DNA of 64,000 nt from Woeseiaceae bacterium (GCA_021773095.1 JAJFKR010000006.1:186001-250000); one strand, 5' to 3'; counted from the first letter of the stretch, positions 1 to 9,665 are shown. Program-made: numbers and translations. The notes: generated from the sequence alone by a model not told the origin.

Positions 1-149
1 AACGTTACATCAATCGTGTGTGGTCCGCATCGGCAGACGGCTACGATGAAGAGGCGGATTCCTATTTGACAAAGGCCGCCGAACAATTCGATGAGGCTAA
101 AAAGCAGCTATTGAAGGCAGCAGACAGTATTGCCCAGAGCCCGACCTAG
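1..149 (+). CDS. C-terminal end of an unidentified protein (5' truncated by window)
   Basis: A reading frame enters from the left edge (first whole codon at base 3) and runs 48 codons to a TAG at 147-149. The visible tail is rich in Ala, Glu, Lys and Gln and looks helical, ending in a short Ser-Pro-Thr tail. No family can be recognised from this piece. Its stop codon overlaps the stop codon of the convergent NERD-domain gene, which supports both ends being real. Confidence 0.55.
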   Translation, partial: RYINRVWSASADGYDEEADSYLTKAAEQFDEAKKQLLKAADSIAQSPT

Positions 150-1084
150 CCACTGGCGCAGCGCGACGTTAACTCCCGATGCAATGCATCGACATCCTCA
201 TTCATGAGGTGGTCGGTGTTGTCGCCCCAGCCGCTAAGCATGGCAATCGTCCGTTCGTTGACCAGCAGATGCTCATTATTGGGTTGTTCGTCGACATCCC
301 ACCCTGGAACCGCGATGACGGAGCGCACTCTGACTTTGTGGCCGAGCAACTGGCGAAATTCTTTTTGCAGTCGTGCGGTTTTGGCTGTGACGTCGACGAT
401 CGACTGATCAGCACTGTTATTCGAATATTCGATTGCGTTATCTCGCAATCTCGCATGCGCTCGTTTGCCGGACCTTCGTGCGATAACGTTGACCGCATGC
501 AGGCCTTGCTGCCCGATAATAACGTGATCAACGATACCCGCGCTTGTTTCAACGTCATGAAAGACGCGACTTCCTCGAGTAGATATTTGTTGCAATTGAT
601 GACCAATCGCAACATTCGCATCGCGTACAAATTTCACCTGGTGGCGTGCAAGCGCTATCTTGCCGAGGCGAAATGCTGCATAGCCGGACACCAATAGAAG
701 GAAGCCGAGCTGTAAATAGAGCTGCCAGGATGGGTATCCGGTGAACAGGTGTTTTGCCTGTAAAACGTAGGCGGCGATAAACAACATCACAAAAACCAGC
801 ACGCCGCAGAGGTAAGTTGATTGTGAGCACGAGAGACGGTCGAGCTCATCACGAAATCGTTGAGCTGCCTCGTGCATGATTCGGTCGGAGAAACTCGGTG
901 TCGAACTCACCGTTCGGCTGACGACATTCCACATCTTGGCTATCAGCAGGAACGCAATCGTACTCGTTAATGCGACAGTCGCCGCACCGCTGATTGCTTC
1001 AAGTTCCATCTGCCAGATTCCGGGTTGAGTTGAATTGATTCGAGCGTAGCTCTGCCAAGTGCCGGACTCTGTGATGCAAGTCAC
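146..1084 (-). CDS. NERD-domain membrane protein
   Basis: 312 aa. One hydrophobic segment lies near residues 30-50 and two more near 93-110 and 120-140. After them comes a soluble C-terminal domain with the pattern of the nuclease-related (NERD) fold: a helix carrying IGHQL, then VFHDVET, then IVDHVIIGQQGLHAVNV, where the I-D-H-V-V-I-G strand is typical. NERD proteins are predicted nucleases but few have been tested. The start is uncertain: Met26 (base 1009) would be a good alternative because the first 25 residues are atypical and neither start has a strong ribosome binding site. Function beyond the domain is unknown. Confidence 0.7.
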   Translation of the reverse strand: MTCITESGTWQSYARINSTQPGIWQMELEAISGAATVALTSTIAFLLIAKMWNVVSRTVSSTPSFSDRIMHEAAQRFRDELDRLSCSQSTYLCGVLVFVMLFIAAYVLQAKHLFTGYPSWQLYLQLGFLLLVSGYAAFRLGKIALARHQVKFVRDANVAIGHQLQQISTRGSRVFHDVETSAGIVDHVIIGQQGLHAVNVIARRSGKRAHARLRDNAIEYSNNSADQSIVDVTAKTARLQKEFRQLLGHKVRVRSVIAVPGWDVDEQPNNEHLLVNERTIAMLSGWGDNTDHLMNEDVDALHRELTSRCASG

Positions 1085-1192
1085 ATTGAGATGCCGTGAA
1101 GTCGGGCGTAATTCGCGAAATTAAGCTCAGATTCAGTCGGACAGGTGTATGAATGAGCATTATTGATGAAAATGCGAATTGTGGAGTACGTC

Positions 1193-1825
1193 ATGAACAG
1201 CAAATCAGGTCTGATCGGGTTGGCACTGGTACTAGCCGGCTTGAGCGGTTGTGCGACGATGAGTGGTGATGAATGCATGACCAGTGACTGGACCGCTATT
1301 GGTTACGAAGATGGCGCACGCGGATACGGTACGGATCGCCATGCGAGGTACCGCAAATCCTGTGCGAAGCACGGCGTGACGCCGGATTTTTCAGCCTATA
1401 TGCAAGGACGTGAACAAGGCCTGGTGGAATATTGTCAACCCAGCCGCGGATTTAACGTGGGTTCGAGCGGTGGTCGTTACAACGGTGTTTGCAGCGTGAA
1501 TCTGGAAGCCGATTTTCTGGATGCCTACAACGCGGGTTACCATCTCTACACACTCCGTTCGAACGTGAATCGTGCGACTTCGTCCATCAACTCAAAGGAA
1601 AATGAGTTGGAGCGCATAGAAGACCAGTTGCTGAAGTATGGAGTGACGCTTGTGGCCGCCGAGACCACAATTCAAGAGCGTGTCTATATTGTCGCGGACA
1701 TGAAGGATCTCGCCGTACGAACGGGTCGGCTCCAGGCTGAAGTCAGAGAGCTTTACGAGGTGCGATCTCGTTCGCAGGTTGAGCTGGAACACTACCAGGT
1801 GGTGCTTGCTGATCTCGGTTATTGA
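1193..1825 (+). CDS. DUF2799 family lipoprotein
   Basis: About 210 aa. The start at 1193 was chosen because GGAG lies six bases upstream and it puts a normal signal peptide first: MNSK, a hydrophobic stretch, then the lipobox LSGC, so the mature protein begins at Cys and is probably outer-membrane anchored. The body has the DUF2799 pattern (DW..IGYEDG, a repeated Y..GR..G, then C...YC.P..GF..G), found in many gammaproteobacterial lipoproteins of unknown role. The C-terminal third is a long Glu/Arg/Leu-rich helix, probably coiled coil. Monocistronic between opposite-strand genes. Confidence 0.8.
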   Translation: MNSKSGLIGLALVLAGLSGCATMSGDECMTSDWTAIGYEDGARGYGTDRHARYRKSCAKHGVTPDFSAYMQGREQGLVEYCQPSRGFNVGSSGGRYNGVCSVNLEADFLDAYNAGYHLYTLRSNVNRATSSINSKENELERIEDQLLKYGVTLVAAETTIQERVYIVADMKDLAVRTGRLQAEVRELYEVRSRSQVELEHYQVVLADLGY

Positions 1826-1840
1826 CCGCTAGATAACCCG

Positions 1841-2242
1841 CTACCATTCATGTCGACCGGTATCACGCCGGTCAGTTTTTTCACGCCTCTCTCGCGCGAA
1901 GGAACCCGTGCCACCGGTCGCGTTTCCCGGTGCAAATGGACTACGCCGTTCGCTACCCTTGCGACGGTCTTTGTAATGAGCAAATTTACAGTGACATTCC
2001 GCGAAATTGCATTCGGCAAGTGGCAACTTTGGCGCAGCGGTCGAAAGAAAGCGGCGACCGGTCAGCGCCTTGGCGGCATCACAGGCGTTGCTGGAATATT
2101 TGATGGCGACGGCGTGAAATTCGTCGTCGCCCTTAGAGACACGGCGCGATTCCGCCCTCGTTGTCTCTTTGTTTTGCCGAATACGTACCACAAGCCATGC
2201 GATTGTGAGCACCAATAGCGCGCCAAGCATCAGTTCCTGCAT
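1841..2242 (-). CDS. small membrane-anchored protein with C-x3-C-x-C motif, unknown function
   Basis: 133 aa. An N-terminal membrane anchor (about residues 4-21) is followed by a charged linker. Next comes a compact conserved-looking block, RRFLSTAAPKLPL followed by CNFAECHCKFAHYKDRR, and then an Arg-rich tail. The three closely spaced cysteines followed by HYxDRR resemble a widespread but uncharacterised gammaproteobacterial family; they could bind metal, which is inference only. It converges on the DUF2799 gene with a 15-base gap. Confidence 0.6.
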   Translation of the reverse strand: MQELMLGALLVLTIAWLVVRIRQNKETTRAESRRVSKGDDEFHAVAIKYSSNACDAAKALTGRRFLSTAAPKLPLAECNFAECHCKFAHYKDRRKGSERRSPFAPGNATGGTGSFARERREKTDRRDTGRHEW

Positions 2243-2290
2243 TCCAGTCTCCCCAATGACTACTGGACGTCAGTGTTACTTTAGTCACAT

Positions 2291-3775
2291 TTATAGTACT
2301 TCGTCTACTACGATCTCGGCAATTCGGGTTGCCATAGTGATTTCAACGGTTTTGGTGATCTCTGTGGACATCATCATATCCGGGATAAATACCTGATCGA
2401 ACAGCGCTTGAACCGTGTCCGGATCGGAGGTTGCGAGGTTTAGTTCCTTGTTGATCTTTAGACTTAGCTTGTCAAAATTTGCGGACCCAACGCTAGCCCA
2501 ACCGTCATAGACTGCGGCTTTCACGTGACTCATTCCCGGGTACTGGTAGACTCGTACGCCGTTTTCGATCAATGTGTTGATGGTGACCTTATTGCTGGCA
2601 TTTAGCGGGCCATGGTTGCCTCGTGATGGAATGATGACCCGAACATCTACGCCACGTCGGCGCGCTTTGGCGAGTTCATAGACAGTCCGGTCATCCGAGA
2701 AATAGGCGTTTTCAATCAGAATATAGCTGCTTGCGTTTTGGATCGCCGCGATTTGTGCCTTGTGGATGTCGGAGTCGAAATTTCGCGTTTGCAGTACGCG
2801 GACCGGATAACCCTCTTCGTCAGCGTGTTTTTTCCGGCCCTTTATGAAGGCGACGAAGTTCGCGAGATCACCGAATAGGCCGGCACGAGCCCAGGCTTTG
2901 TCCGACTCGTACTGAAGTCTGTCGACGACAGGCCCGCGCACTTCCATCATCAGGTCGTGCCAGTCGTAACGATACTCGCGCCCAATGTTCATACCGCCAA
3001 CGAATGCCAGCTTCTTGTCGATGATGGTTGTTTTTGTGTGATCGCCAGTGAACCAGGGATTCGTGCTGTTTCGAACCTTTACTTCGGAGTCTCGCTGCAG
3101 GTACATACGTATGGATAGCGGAACCTTATGCTCAACCGGCATCGTGTCGGAATCGGCATGCATTGCCATCATGTTGCCCAGGCCGTCCAGCATCACTCGT
3201 ACTCGAATGTCATTGGAACGGTCTCTCAATGAGTTCGCGACCTCGATAGCGTAGTCGTCGTTATCGAAAATATAGGTACGAATATCGATGCTTTTTTCAG
3301 CGTTCTCGATCGCGGTAGCCAGTCGGCAAAAGTACTCATCACCGTCTACCAGAAACTCGATTCGTCCAGTGTCACTTCGCGTCCCGGTCGTTTTATCCAA
3401 TGTATCTTCAAATGCGTTGAGGTCCATCGGCTCGGCGTTCCCGACCTCAGGGATGTCACCATCAAGGGCTGGCATCTGTACGTGGCTGATAGCGACGCGA
3501 CGCAGCATTCCGCCCGTTGACTTCAAAGCTAGCGAAGCGAGCGAACTGAAATGCGAGACCGGGCGGTTGATCGGGTTTTCGTAAACGGCGCGCGCGGCAA
3601 CCCAACCGAGGTTTACGCCTTTGGCTGCCATGCGCTTAGCTTTGAAACTGCGGTCAAATGCCGGGTCGATGGTCTGGGGATCTTTCATGCCACCTTGTTG
3701 GGGGGCGGACGCGCAACCTGCTGTGATTGCCAGGACGAACACCAGGGTGGCGACTTGGGCTGTGACGAATTGCAT
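2291..3775 (-). CDS. phospholipase D family lipoprotein (cardiolipin synthase-like)
   Basis: 494 aa from the chosen start, which has GGAG seven bases upstream and begins a lipoprotein signal peptide ending at ITAGC. Two PLD catalytic motifs are present: H-T-K-T-T-I-I-D in the first half and H-V-K-A-A-V-Y-D in the second, each followed by the usual G-G/S-x-N-x-x. This is the duplicated HKD architecture of cardiolipin synthases and related phosphatidyltransferases. A lipoprotein signal is unlike classical ClsA, so it may act on lipids in the outer-membrane/periplasmic space. No operon partner. Substrate is not deducible. Confidence 0.82.
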   Translation of the reverse strand: MQFVTAQVATLVFVLAITAGCASAPQQGGMKDPQTIDPAFDRSFKAKRMAAKGVNLGWVAARAVYENPINRPVSHFSSLASLALKSTGGMLRRVAISHVQMPALDGDIPEVGNAEPMDLNAFEDTLDKTTGTRSDTGRIEFLVDGDEYFCRLATAIENAEKSIDIRTYIFDNDDYAIEVANSLRDRSNDIRVRVMLDGLGNMMAMHADSDTMPVEHKVPLSIRMYLQRDSEVKVRNSTNPWFTGDHTKTTIIDKKLAFVGGMNIGREYRYDWHDLMMEVRGPVVDRLQYESDKAWARAGLFGDLANFVAFIKGRKKHADEEGYPVRVLQTRNFDSDIHKAQIAAIQNASSYILIENAYFSDDRTVYELAKARRRGVDVRVIIPSRGNHGPLNASNKVTINTLIENGVRVYQYPGMSHVKAAVYDGWASVGSANFDKLSLKINKELNLATSDPDTVQALFDQVFIPDMMMSTEITKTVEITMATRIAEIVVDEVL

Positions 3776-3946
3776 GATCTGACTCCGTTTCTGGTCGGCC
3801 GCCCTGTGTGGCGACCTCGGAATCAAATCTAGGCGGGATCACTTGTAAGTAACTGATTACAAAGTGACTAATTTCAGATGTTTTCTAATGTTCTCCTGAT
3901 GATCGTCGAATTGTGGCATAACGTATTGATTGTTATCACTGTCAAA

Positions 3947-4513
3947 TCAGGCGGGAATGGCCGCGACACCAAATAGGGACGGATGAAAATAAACCAGCGC
4001 GACAAAAACCGCGGCCGTAATGATGGCCGTGTTGGCATCTTTCGCGTGTGGCACGGACCCTGGTTTTCGCCAGGCGCCGTCGCGTTTATTAAGAAAAATA
4101 ATTTCCAGCAACGCCCATGCACCCATGCCCCCGAACAAAATGACGGACCGGATATCGCCATTGGTCAGCAAATGGCCAGCGCTCCAGAACAGTACGGCGA
4201 TCATCTGCGGGTGACGGACGAAACGTTTCAGGTTGGTGGGTCTGCCGGACGCGACGAACAGTAGAATTGCCGTCACCAGCAACAGCGATGGAATGGGACT
4301 ACCGTACAGCGGTGGCATATAGATCGGCGATGGTGTGGCCGCCTTCCAGCCGAAGACGATGAGCACAAGCGCAATTACGATGTCGAGTGCGAATAATCCC
4401 TTGTACAGGCCTTCTCCAAAATTGCGCGCTAATTTATCCCTGGCCTGGGGGGCGGCAGCCGGGAAAAGGTGGGTAATACTCCAAACAACAACACCGGCGA
4501 TCAACAAGGTCAT
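3947..4513 (-). CDS. NnrU family membrane protein
   Basis: 188 aa with five or six membrane segments. The start at 4513 is supported by a GGAGG just upstream; a longer frame to 4549 lacks one. The core carries the NnrU/isoprenylcysteine-methyltransferase-like signature RHPQMIAVLFWSAGHLLTNGD, in which R-H-P and the later G-H-L-x-x-N-G-D are typical. NnrU was named for linkage to nitrate/nitrite respiration genes, but here there is none; a role in lipid or quinone modification is only suggested by the methyltransferase-like fold. Confidence 0.8.
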   Translation of the reverse strand: MTLLIAGVVVWSITHLFPAAAPQARDKLARNFGEGLYKGLFALDIVIALVLIVFGWKAATPSPIYMPPLYGSPIPSLLLVTAILLFVASGRPTNLKRFVRHPQMIAVLFWSAGHLLTNGDIRSVILFGGMGAWALLEIIFLNKRDGAWRKPGSVPHAKDANTAIITAAVFVALVYFHPSLFGVAAIPA

Positions 4514-4599
4514 GGCAAGCCTCCATTCGCGAATAAATTTGCCGTCCAAGTATACCGATTCATGCTAGATTTATGGCTATAAGATCTCTGGAGTTTGCG

Positions 4600-5130
4600 A
4601 TGACAGCTGAAGGGAAATTGATGGATATGTTGACCGGTTACGCCGCGTCGCATCAACATCCGTTCAATATTTTCGTCCATATGATTGGCATTCCGACCAT
4701 CATGCTCGGAATTTTTATTCCGATGACGTGGGTGGGTTTCGAAATTTACGAGTCTCACTTCTATGTCGCGCACATCGTAATAGCAGGAATGTTTCTGTTT
4801 TATCTGACTCTTGATGTGATCTTCGCGATCGTTTTCGCCGCTGGCGCTTTTTTGCTGACGATAGCGGCCGAGAAATTGGGTGGCTATCCCGGAAACACCG
4901 GTTGGTATATTGCCGGCGCGTGCTTTTTCGGCGGCTACGTCGCTCAATTCATAGGGCATGCTGTCGAAAAATCGATGCCAGTGCTGGTTAAGCACCCGAT
5001 ACAGGCGAATCTTGCAGCGCCTTTTTTCACCGTGGTTGAGCTATTCAAACTCGCTGGGCTGCGCACTCACCTCTTCGACGCGGTTCAGCAGCAAATCGAA
5101 TCGCAAAGGCAGGCGGTAAGTACGCATTAG
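4600..5130 (+). CDS. Mpo1-like (DUF962) membrane protein
   Basis: 176 aa. Start chosen at 4600 because GGAG lies six bases upstream. The N-terminal HQHPFNIFVHMIGIP and the later FIGHAVEK provide the conserved histidines of the Mpo1/YGL010w family, with about four membrane helices between. Yeast Mpo1 is an Fe(II)-dependent dioxygenase that shortens 2-hydroxy fatty acids by alpha-oxidation; bacterial homologues are mostly untested. The 3' end overlaps the convergent malic enzyme gene by four bases. Confidence 0.75.
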   Translation: MTAEGKLMDMLTGYAASHQHPFNIFVHMIGIPTIMLGIFIPMTWVGFEIYESHFYVAHIVIAGMFLFYLTLDVIFAIVFAAGAFLLTIAAEKLGGYPGNTGWYIAGACFFGGYVAQFIGHAVEKSMPVLVKHPIQANLAAPFFTVVELFKLAGLRTHLFDAVQQQIESQRQAVSTH

Positions 5131-6845
5131 CCGGCACTGCTTTCGATTTCGGGATACGCTGGCTTCCATCTCTTTGCTGCAACGCGGCGTTCGATCTCCC
5201 CATCATCAAACCGCTCCATAGAGACACCGTCTTTTACGGCCTGTCGCGCGACGGCGATGGCCACGTTGCCACAGACCTCCCACAGTCTTGATATCTCCGG
5301 TACCAGCCGGCGCTCACGAACGTCCGCAGAATTCAGACTGGCTGCGAGCGATGTCGCTGATGCGTTGATCATGCCATCCGTAATTTCGCGGGCATTGCTT
5401 ACCATGGCGCCAAGACCAATGCCCGGGAATACGAATACGTTGTTTGCCTGTCCGATGGTTTGTGAATGTCCCGACAGCGTGACGGGCTCGAACGGACTGC
5501 CGGTTGCGATCAGCGCCTTACCGCCGCTCCATTTGAGTACGTCCTCGGGGATGGCTTCACTAATGGAGGTGGGGTTCGACATCGGCAGGATCGTTGGCTG
5601 GTCAAGATTTGCCGCCATGGCTTTGACCACCGCTTCATCGAAAGACCCACCCTGTCCGGATGCACCGATCAATGCAGTGGCCTTGTAGCAGGTGATAACC
5701 TTTGCAAGGTCTTTCCGACCTGTCCGATCCAGACCCAGGTTCTCTGCCATCGATGCCGGCCAGGCGAATTCCTGTTTATAGCTGTCGAGGTTTTCCCGGT
5801 CGTCGCTGACGATGCCACGGCTATCCATGACGAGCACCGCGGCCGTTTGTCCTTGTGCGTCGAGGCCTGAATCACCTAATTGCTGGCGCAGTTGCCGCGC
5901 AATACCGAGACCAGCGGCCCCTGCGCCGTAGATAATGATTCGAGTATCCTTGAAACTACTTTTGTTTATCTTGCATGCGCCCTGAATACAGGCGGACGCA
6001 ACGGCGCCGGTGCCCTGAATATCGTCATTGAACGAGGGTAGTGTGGTTCTGTAGCGATCCAGTATTTTCAGAGCGTTGTCTTTTCGAAAGTCTTCCCATT
6101 GAATTACAACGTTGGGGAATACGGCTTTTGCTGCGGCGACAAATTCATCGACGAGATCGTAATACGCTTCGCCGGACAGACGGGGATGTCTGTAACCGAG
6201 GTAGAGCGGGTCGTCGAGCAATCCCTGGTTGTTGGTACCCACATCGAGGCTGATCGGTAGTGTTCTTGCCGGGTGAATTCCAGCGCCGACGCAGTACAAG
6301 GCCAACTTACCAACGCTGATGGCCATACCACCAGCACCCTGATCGCCAATGCCGAGTATCGCTTCATTGTCAGTGACGACCATTAGTCTTACGTCGTTGA
6401 ACGGTGCCGCCTTGCGGAGCACATCTTCTATGCGCCCTCTGAAATCCGGTGTAATAAAGAGACCGCGCCCGCGTCTGAAAACGCGAGAGTAGTAACGCGA
6501 TGCCTCACCGACGGTCGGTGTGTAGACGATCGGCATGGTTTGCTCGAGATGCTCGCTGAGCAGTTTGTAAAACAGGACTTCATTGCGGTCCTGCAGCATT
6601 GCAAGCCCAATATTTCGTCCTACGTCATCCCGGTTGTAGAAAATAGACCTGAAAATTCTTTCGGCTTGCTGATCAATATTATTGTATTCGGCTGGCAGCA
6701 GTCCTTCGATACCCAGTTTGCGCCGTTCTTCGTGCGTAAACGCGGTGCCCTTGTTATACAAGGGGTAGCGCAACAGATCGGGTCCGCTCTTGTTCACGCA
6801 AAGCAAGTCGCCGTCGGGCGTTCGTTTTAGATCAAATTTTTCCAC
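5127..6845 (-). CDS. maeA: NAD-dependent malic enzyme
   Basis: 572 aa, close to the 565 aa of E. coli MaeA. It oxidatively decarboxylates L-malate to pyruvate with NAD. Visible signatures: YTPTVGEA near residue 110, the metal/malate block with TDNEAILGIGDQG, FNDDIQGTG before the nucleotide domain, the dinucleotide fold GAGAAGLGIA, and PMSNPT near the end. It lies just downstream of greB on the same strand (about 17 bases apart), so the two may be cotranscribed. Confidence 0.95.
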   Translation of the reverse strand: MEKFDLKRTPDGDLLCVNKSGPDLLRYPLYNKGTAFTHEERRKLGIEGLLPAEYNNIDQQAERIFRSIFYNRDDVGRNIGLAMLQDRNEVLFYKLLSEHLEQTMPIVYTPTVGEASRYYSRVFRRGRGLFITPDFRGRIEDVLRKAAPFNDVRLMVVTDNEAILGIGDQGAGGMAISVGKLALYCVGAGIHPARTLPISLDVGTNNQGLLDDPLYLGYRHPRLSGEAYYDLVDEFVAAAKAVFPNVVIQWEDFRKDNALKILDRYRTTLPSFNDDIQGTGAVASACIQGACKINKSSFKDTRIIIYGAGAAGLGIARQLRQQLGDSGLDAQGQTAAVLVMDSRGIVSDDRENLDSYKQEFAWPASMAENLGLDRTGRKDLAKVITCYKATALIGASGQGGSFDEAVVKAMAANLDQPTILPMSNPTSISEAIPEDVLKWSGGKALIATGSPFEPVTLSGHSQTIGQANNVFVFPGIGLGAMVSNAREITDGMINASATSLAASLNSADVRERRLVPEISRLWEVCGNVAIAVARQAVKDGVSMERFDDGEIERRVAAKRWKPAYPEIESSAG

Positions 6846-6862
6846 GGCGTCACCTGAGTTGA

Positions 6863-7357
6863 TCAGTCCTGGTAGTTAATCGAAACCACGCGCATCGATT
6901 TGGTCTGTCCATTTGTTGTCAAAACGACTTCATCGTCTACATTTCTGGAGAGTAACGCTCTGGCGAGGGGTGAGTCCATGCTGATTGCGGACGTTTTGGC
7001 ATCCGCCTCATCGGGCCCAACAATACGAAAGGCGCGGACGGCGCCGCTATCGTCACTCACTTCCACGATGGCCCCGAAATAAACAGCGCTACCCTCCGGT
7101 GTTTCTCGCACCACGTTCAGGGCAGGCAGGCGTTTTTGCAGGTAGTGAATCCGATGATCCAGACCGCCAAGCTCTTTTTTTCTGTAGATGTATTCAGCAT
7201 TCTCCGAGCGGTCGCCCTCGGCGGCAGCTTCGGCGAGGGCCTTTACAACAGCACGTCGGCGCAGCCAGATATCGTCCAGCTCCTTTGTCAATGCATCGAA
7301 ACCAGCCGGTGTAATGTACGGCGATGAACTCGGAGCGGGTGGTCGCCAGCGTCCCAT
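6863..7357 (-). CDS. greB: transcription elongation factor GreB
   Basis: 164 aa. It rescues backtracked RNA polymerase by stimulating transcript cleavage. The N-terminal coiled coil carries the diagnostic ARGDRSENAEY-like sequence (here AAEGDRSENAEYIYRKKELG, with the acidic tip D and E), followed by the FKBP-like C-terminal domain with VYFGAIVEV and PLARALL. The RKKELGxxDxRI pattern is of GreB rather than GreA type. The first 12 residues are Pro/Ser rich; the start could be slightly inward. Confidence 0.93.
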   Translation of the reverse strand: MGRWRPPAPSSSPYITPAGFDALTKELDDIWLRRRAVVKALAEAAAEGDRSENAEYIYRKKELGGLDHRIHYLQKRLPALNVVRETPEGSAVYFGAIVEVSDDSGAVRAFRIVGPDEADAKTSAISMDSPLARALLSRNVDDEVVLTTNGQTKSMRVVSINYQD

Positions 7358-7363
7358 CGGTAG

Positions 7364-8614
7364 CTACTGCGCCGGTGCCAGGTGTTCGATTAACAAGCCG
7401 TGCGCATTGCGCTCGCCGAACCCTTTCCAATCGGTGTCCGGTCTGAGCTGTAAATAGGTAAGGCTCTTCGCGTTTCCTTTCAGCTGGTAGTCAAAAAACG
7501 CAGCGGCAAAATGATCCATTATGTTATTCATGCGTACCGAATCCCAAACAGAATCAGTGTAGTGATCAGCACCTGCCTGGTCTTCCCTGTTGAGTATTTC
7601 GATCGGTACGGGAATGGGTGCGCCGGCGTTGTGACCAGCGTTGACATAGGTAAGCAAGTATCGATCGCTCTGTGTTGCGCTTTCAAATATGACACGTATG
7701 CCGTCTTCGTATCCAGCGGTCGCGTCCGCACTGCCGGCCAGGTAAAAAACAGGCGCCGTCATGCGCTGTAACGCCTCGGGCTTCCACACGCCTGCAGCCA
7801 TCCCCCAGGGCGCTATCGCGAACCCGGCTTTTATTCTTGAGTCCAGACCCTTGTTGAATTCAGGGTTTGTCGCCGCATGTCGAGTTGCCAGGCCATTGGG
7901 CGGTGCAAATTCGCTGGTCGCAACCTTATCGCTGTAGCCGCTTCCAAGATTGATAAGCAATCCGTATCCACCCATTGAGTAGCCAACAATGCCGGTATTC
8001 TCAGCATCGACCATGCCGTGTAGAAAACTATCCCCGTCGTCCGACAAAGTAGCCATCTGGTCCAAAATGAATAGCTGGTCCAGCGGCCGGTTGTATAAGG
8101 TACTCGCGATCGCCTGCTGGTCAACATAAGTGCTGTCGCGATGATCAATGGCGACGACGACATACCCTTTACTCGCAAGGTTTTCACCCAGGTGACTCAT
8201 GAGGTAGCGGTTGCCGGGATAACCGTGAGAAATGATAACGAGAGGCAACGCTCCTGAAATTGCCGATGGCGCAGCATTTCTTACGGCTCTGCCGTGCAGG
8301 ATCGCCGTGACAGCCAGGTTGCGTGTTGTGGTCGTGTAATCGACGCCCGGTTGCTGGCCCTCTTCGAGTTGGGCGGGATACCAGATCTCAACGGTAAGCT
8401 TGCGGTCGTAATAGGCAGTGTTACCACCCTGCACGGTGTTGAGAATGTCCGGACGATCCGGATCGGTAAGCTCGAGTGTCCGCACGCCAATATTGTAGTT
8501 ACCAAAGTGTGCGAGCTCGGGCGCGTCGTGGCGGATAATATCGATGCGATTGCCGTGGGCTGACAATGTGACCGAAATGAAGACGGCCAGGACGCCAAAC
8601 AGGATTCGTGTCAT
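7364..8614 (-). CDS. secreted alpha/beta hydrolase (PAF-acetylhydrolase/dienelactone hydrolase-like)
   Basis: 416 aa with an N-terminal signal peptide cleaved probably after ...LSAHG. The catalytic serine is in GYSMGGYG, preceded by an HGYPGNRYLMSHLG oxyanion region; a late GHNAGAP supplies the likely His. This organisation resembles bacterial PAF-acetylhydrolase-like and dienelactone hydrolases. Its ATG overlaps the TGA of the upstream glycerate kinase gene (ATGA), so it is translationally coupled to that gene and may be part of the sugar island, although its substrate cannot be read from sequence. Confidence 0.75.
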   Translation of the reverse strand: MTRILFGVLAVFISVTLSAHGNRIDIIRHDAPELAHFGNYNIGVRTLELTDPDRPDILNTVQGGNTAYYDRKLTVEIWYPAQLEEGQQPGVDYTTTTRNLAVTAILHGRAVRNAAPSAISGALPLVIISHGYPGNRYLMSHLGENLASKGYVVVAIDHRDSTYVDQQAIASTLYNRPLDQLFILDQMATLSDDGDSFLHGMVDAENTGIVGYSMGGYGLLINLGSGYSDKVATSEFAPPNGLATRHAATNPEFNKGLDSRIKAGFAIAPWGMAAGVWKPEALQRMTAPVFYLAGSADATAGYEDGIRVIFESATQSDRYLLTYVNAGHNAGAPIPVPIEILNREDQAGADHYTDSVWDSVRMNNIMDHFAAAFFDYQLKGNAKSLTYLQLRPDTDWKGFGERNAHGLLIEHLAPAQ

Positions 8615-9564
8615 TGGATAATTCCAGAGTTCTTCGCGTATTGCTCACTCTGCGAGGAAGAAACGATCAAATGTGTGTCATCGAGATCAAAAATAATGTT
8701 GGCGTATTCCGGAATAGTCGTTTGGTTTGCGCGGGTAATACGTTCATAAAACTGCATGAACCGAACAATCTGATCGCCGGTCATCAATCCTGCAGAGCGA
8801 GAGGCAGAGATCTCAGCCAGTTTTTTCTCCTGTTTCAACCGCCAGCGAAGGACCGAATCGAAATCCGGTGCGTTAATGTAGATCAGGTATTCGAGCCGCT
8901 CGAATATCTCCTCATAGTTTGACTTGAGTTGGTCATTGACATAATTGCGCCATGTTCCTTCAGGATCATCGTCGCGCTCCAGGGGGTTTAACGGTTTCTC
9001 GAGTTCAGCGTCGGGCTGTGCCTTCGACCCAACACACCATCCCTCAAGAATAATAAGGTCGATCGGACCAACAACGGTCGTCCACCGCGACCGGTCGGCG
9101 CGATTATCGGTAGCTTTGTCAAACCGGGGTATTTTTAGTTGATCATTGGAACCCAGTTTTTGTAGACCATCCATATAGTCGGCAAGCATCTCGGTATCAT
9201 GCGTACCCGGTACTCCGCGGGTCATTAGTAGTGGATGTACGTCAGATGCGAGCACTTTTCGTTGCGCGCGTGTAAGGTAAAAATCGTCTATCGATAATAC
9301 AGCAACGTTCCAGTTGGACATCGATTCAGTTGCAACACGCAGGAAATCAGCCAACGTTGATTTGCCCGTCCCCTGGGCGCCGTTAACACCGATTAACAAC
9401 GGGTGACCACCCTTATGTATCTCAGTCAGTCGCTCTGCAAGCGGTAAATAGTAGCGTTCTGCCATGTCTCGAAAACCACCGGGTAGTCGGTGTCTTGACA
9501 GAAAGTCAGACATTAGGTTGTCCGCAAACATATCGGGTATCTCGGTCGAACGTACAGATGTCAT
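8611..9564 (-). CDS. D-glycerate 3-kinase (plant GLYK-type P-loop kinase)
   Basis: About 317 aa. P-loop GAQGTGKSTL, then LSIDDFYLT, RGVPGTHD, PRFDKATDNRADRS and ILEGWCVG, the ordered motif set of the GLYK/Tda10/YggC family. Established activity of the family's plant member is ATP-dependent phosphorylation of D-glycerate to 3-phosphoglycerate. The neighbouring phosphorylase and GH63 hydrolase both would release D-glycerate, so the assignment fits the context well. A longer frame reaches 9642, but that would leave only 23 bases before the divergent ROK gene; 9564, or a further-inward Met at 9531, is more likely. Confidence 0.78.
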   Translation of the reverse strand: MTSVRSTEIPDMFADNLMSDFLSRHRLPGGFRDMAERYYLPLAERLTEIHKGGHPLLIGVNGAQGTGKSTLADFLRVATESMSNWNVAVLSIDDFYLTRAQRKVLASDVHPLLMTRGVPGTHDTEMLADYMDGLQKLGSNDQLKIPRFDKATDNRADRSRWTTVVGPIDLIILEGWCVGSKAQPDAELEKPLNPLERDDDPEGTWRNYVNDQLKSNYEEIFERLEYLIYINAPDFDSVLRWRLKQEKKLAEISASRSAGLMTGDQIVRFMQFYERITRANQTTIPEYANIIFDLDDTHLIVSSSQSEQYAKNSGIIQ

Positions 9565-9665
9565 TGTCGTGCAAATTGTGCAGTTGTGTCGGTCCCTGAT
9601 AGCATGACGGCCGCATGGCGGCAAATTTCTTTCTGTAGACATTGAACGGTGGTTAGCGTTTCGGC

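Noticed and set aside
3844..3862. Short inverted repeat TTGTAA-N7-TTACAA upstream of the phospholipase D-like gene
   Set aside because: Arms are only six bases and no regulator is linked, so it could be chance.
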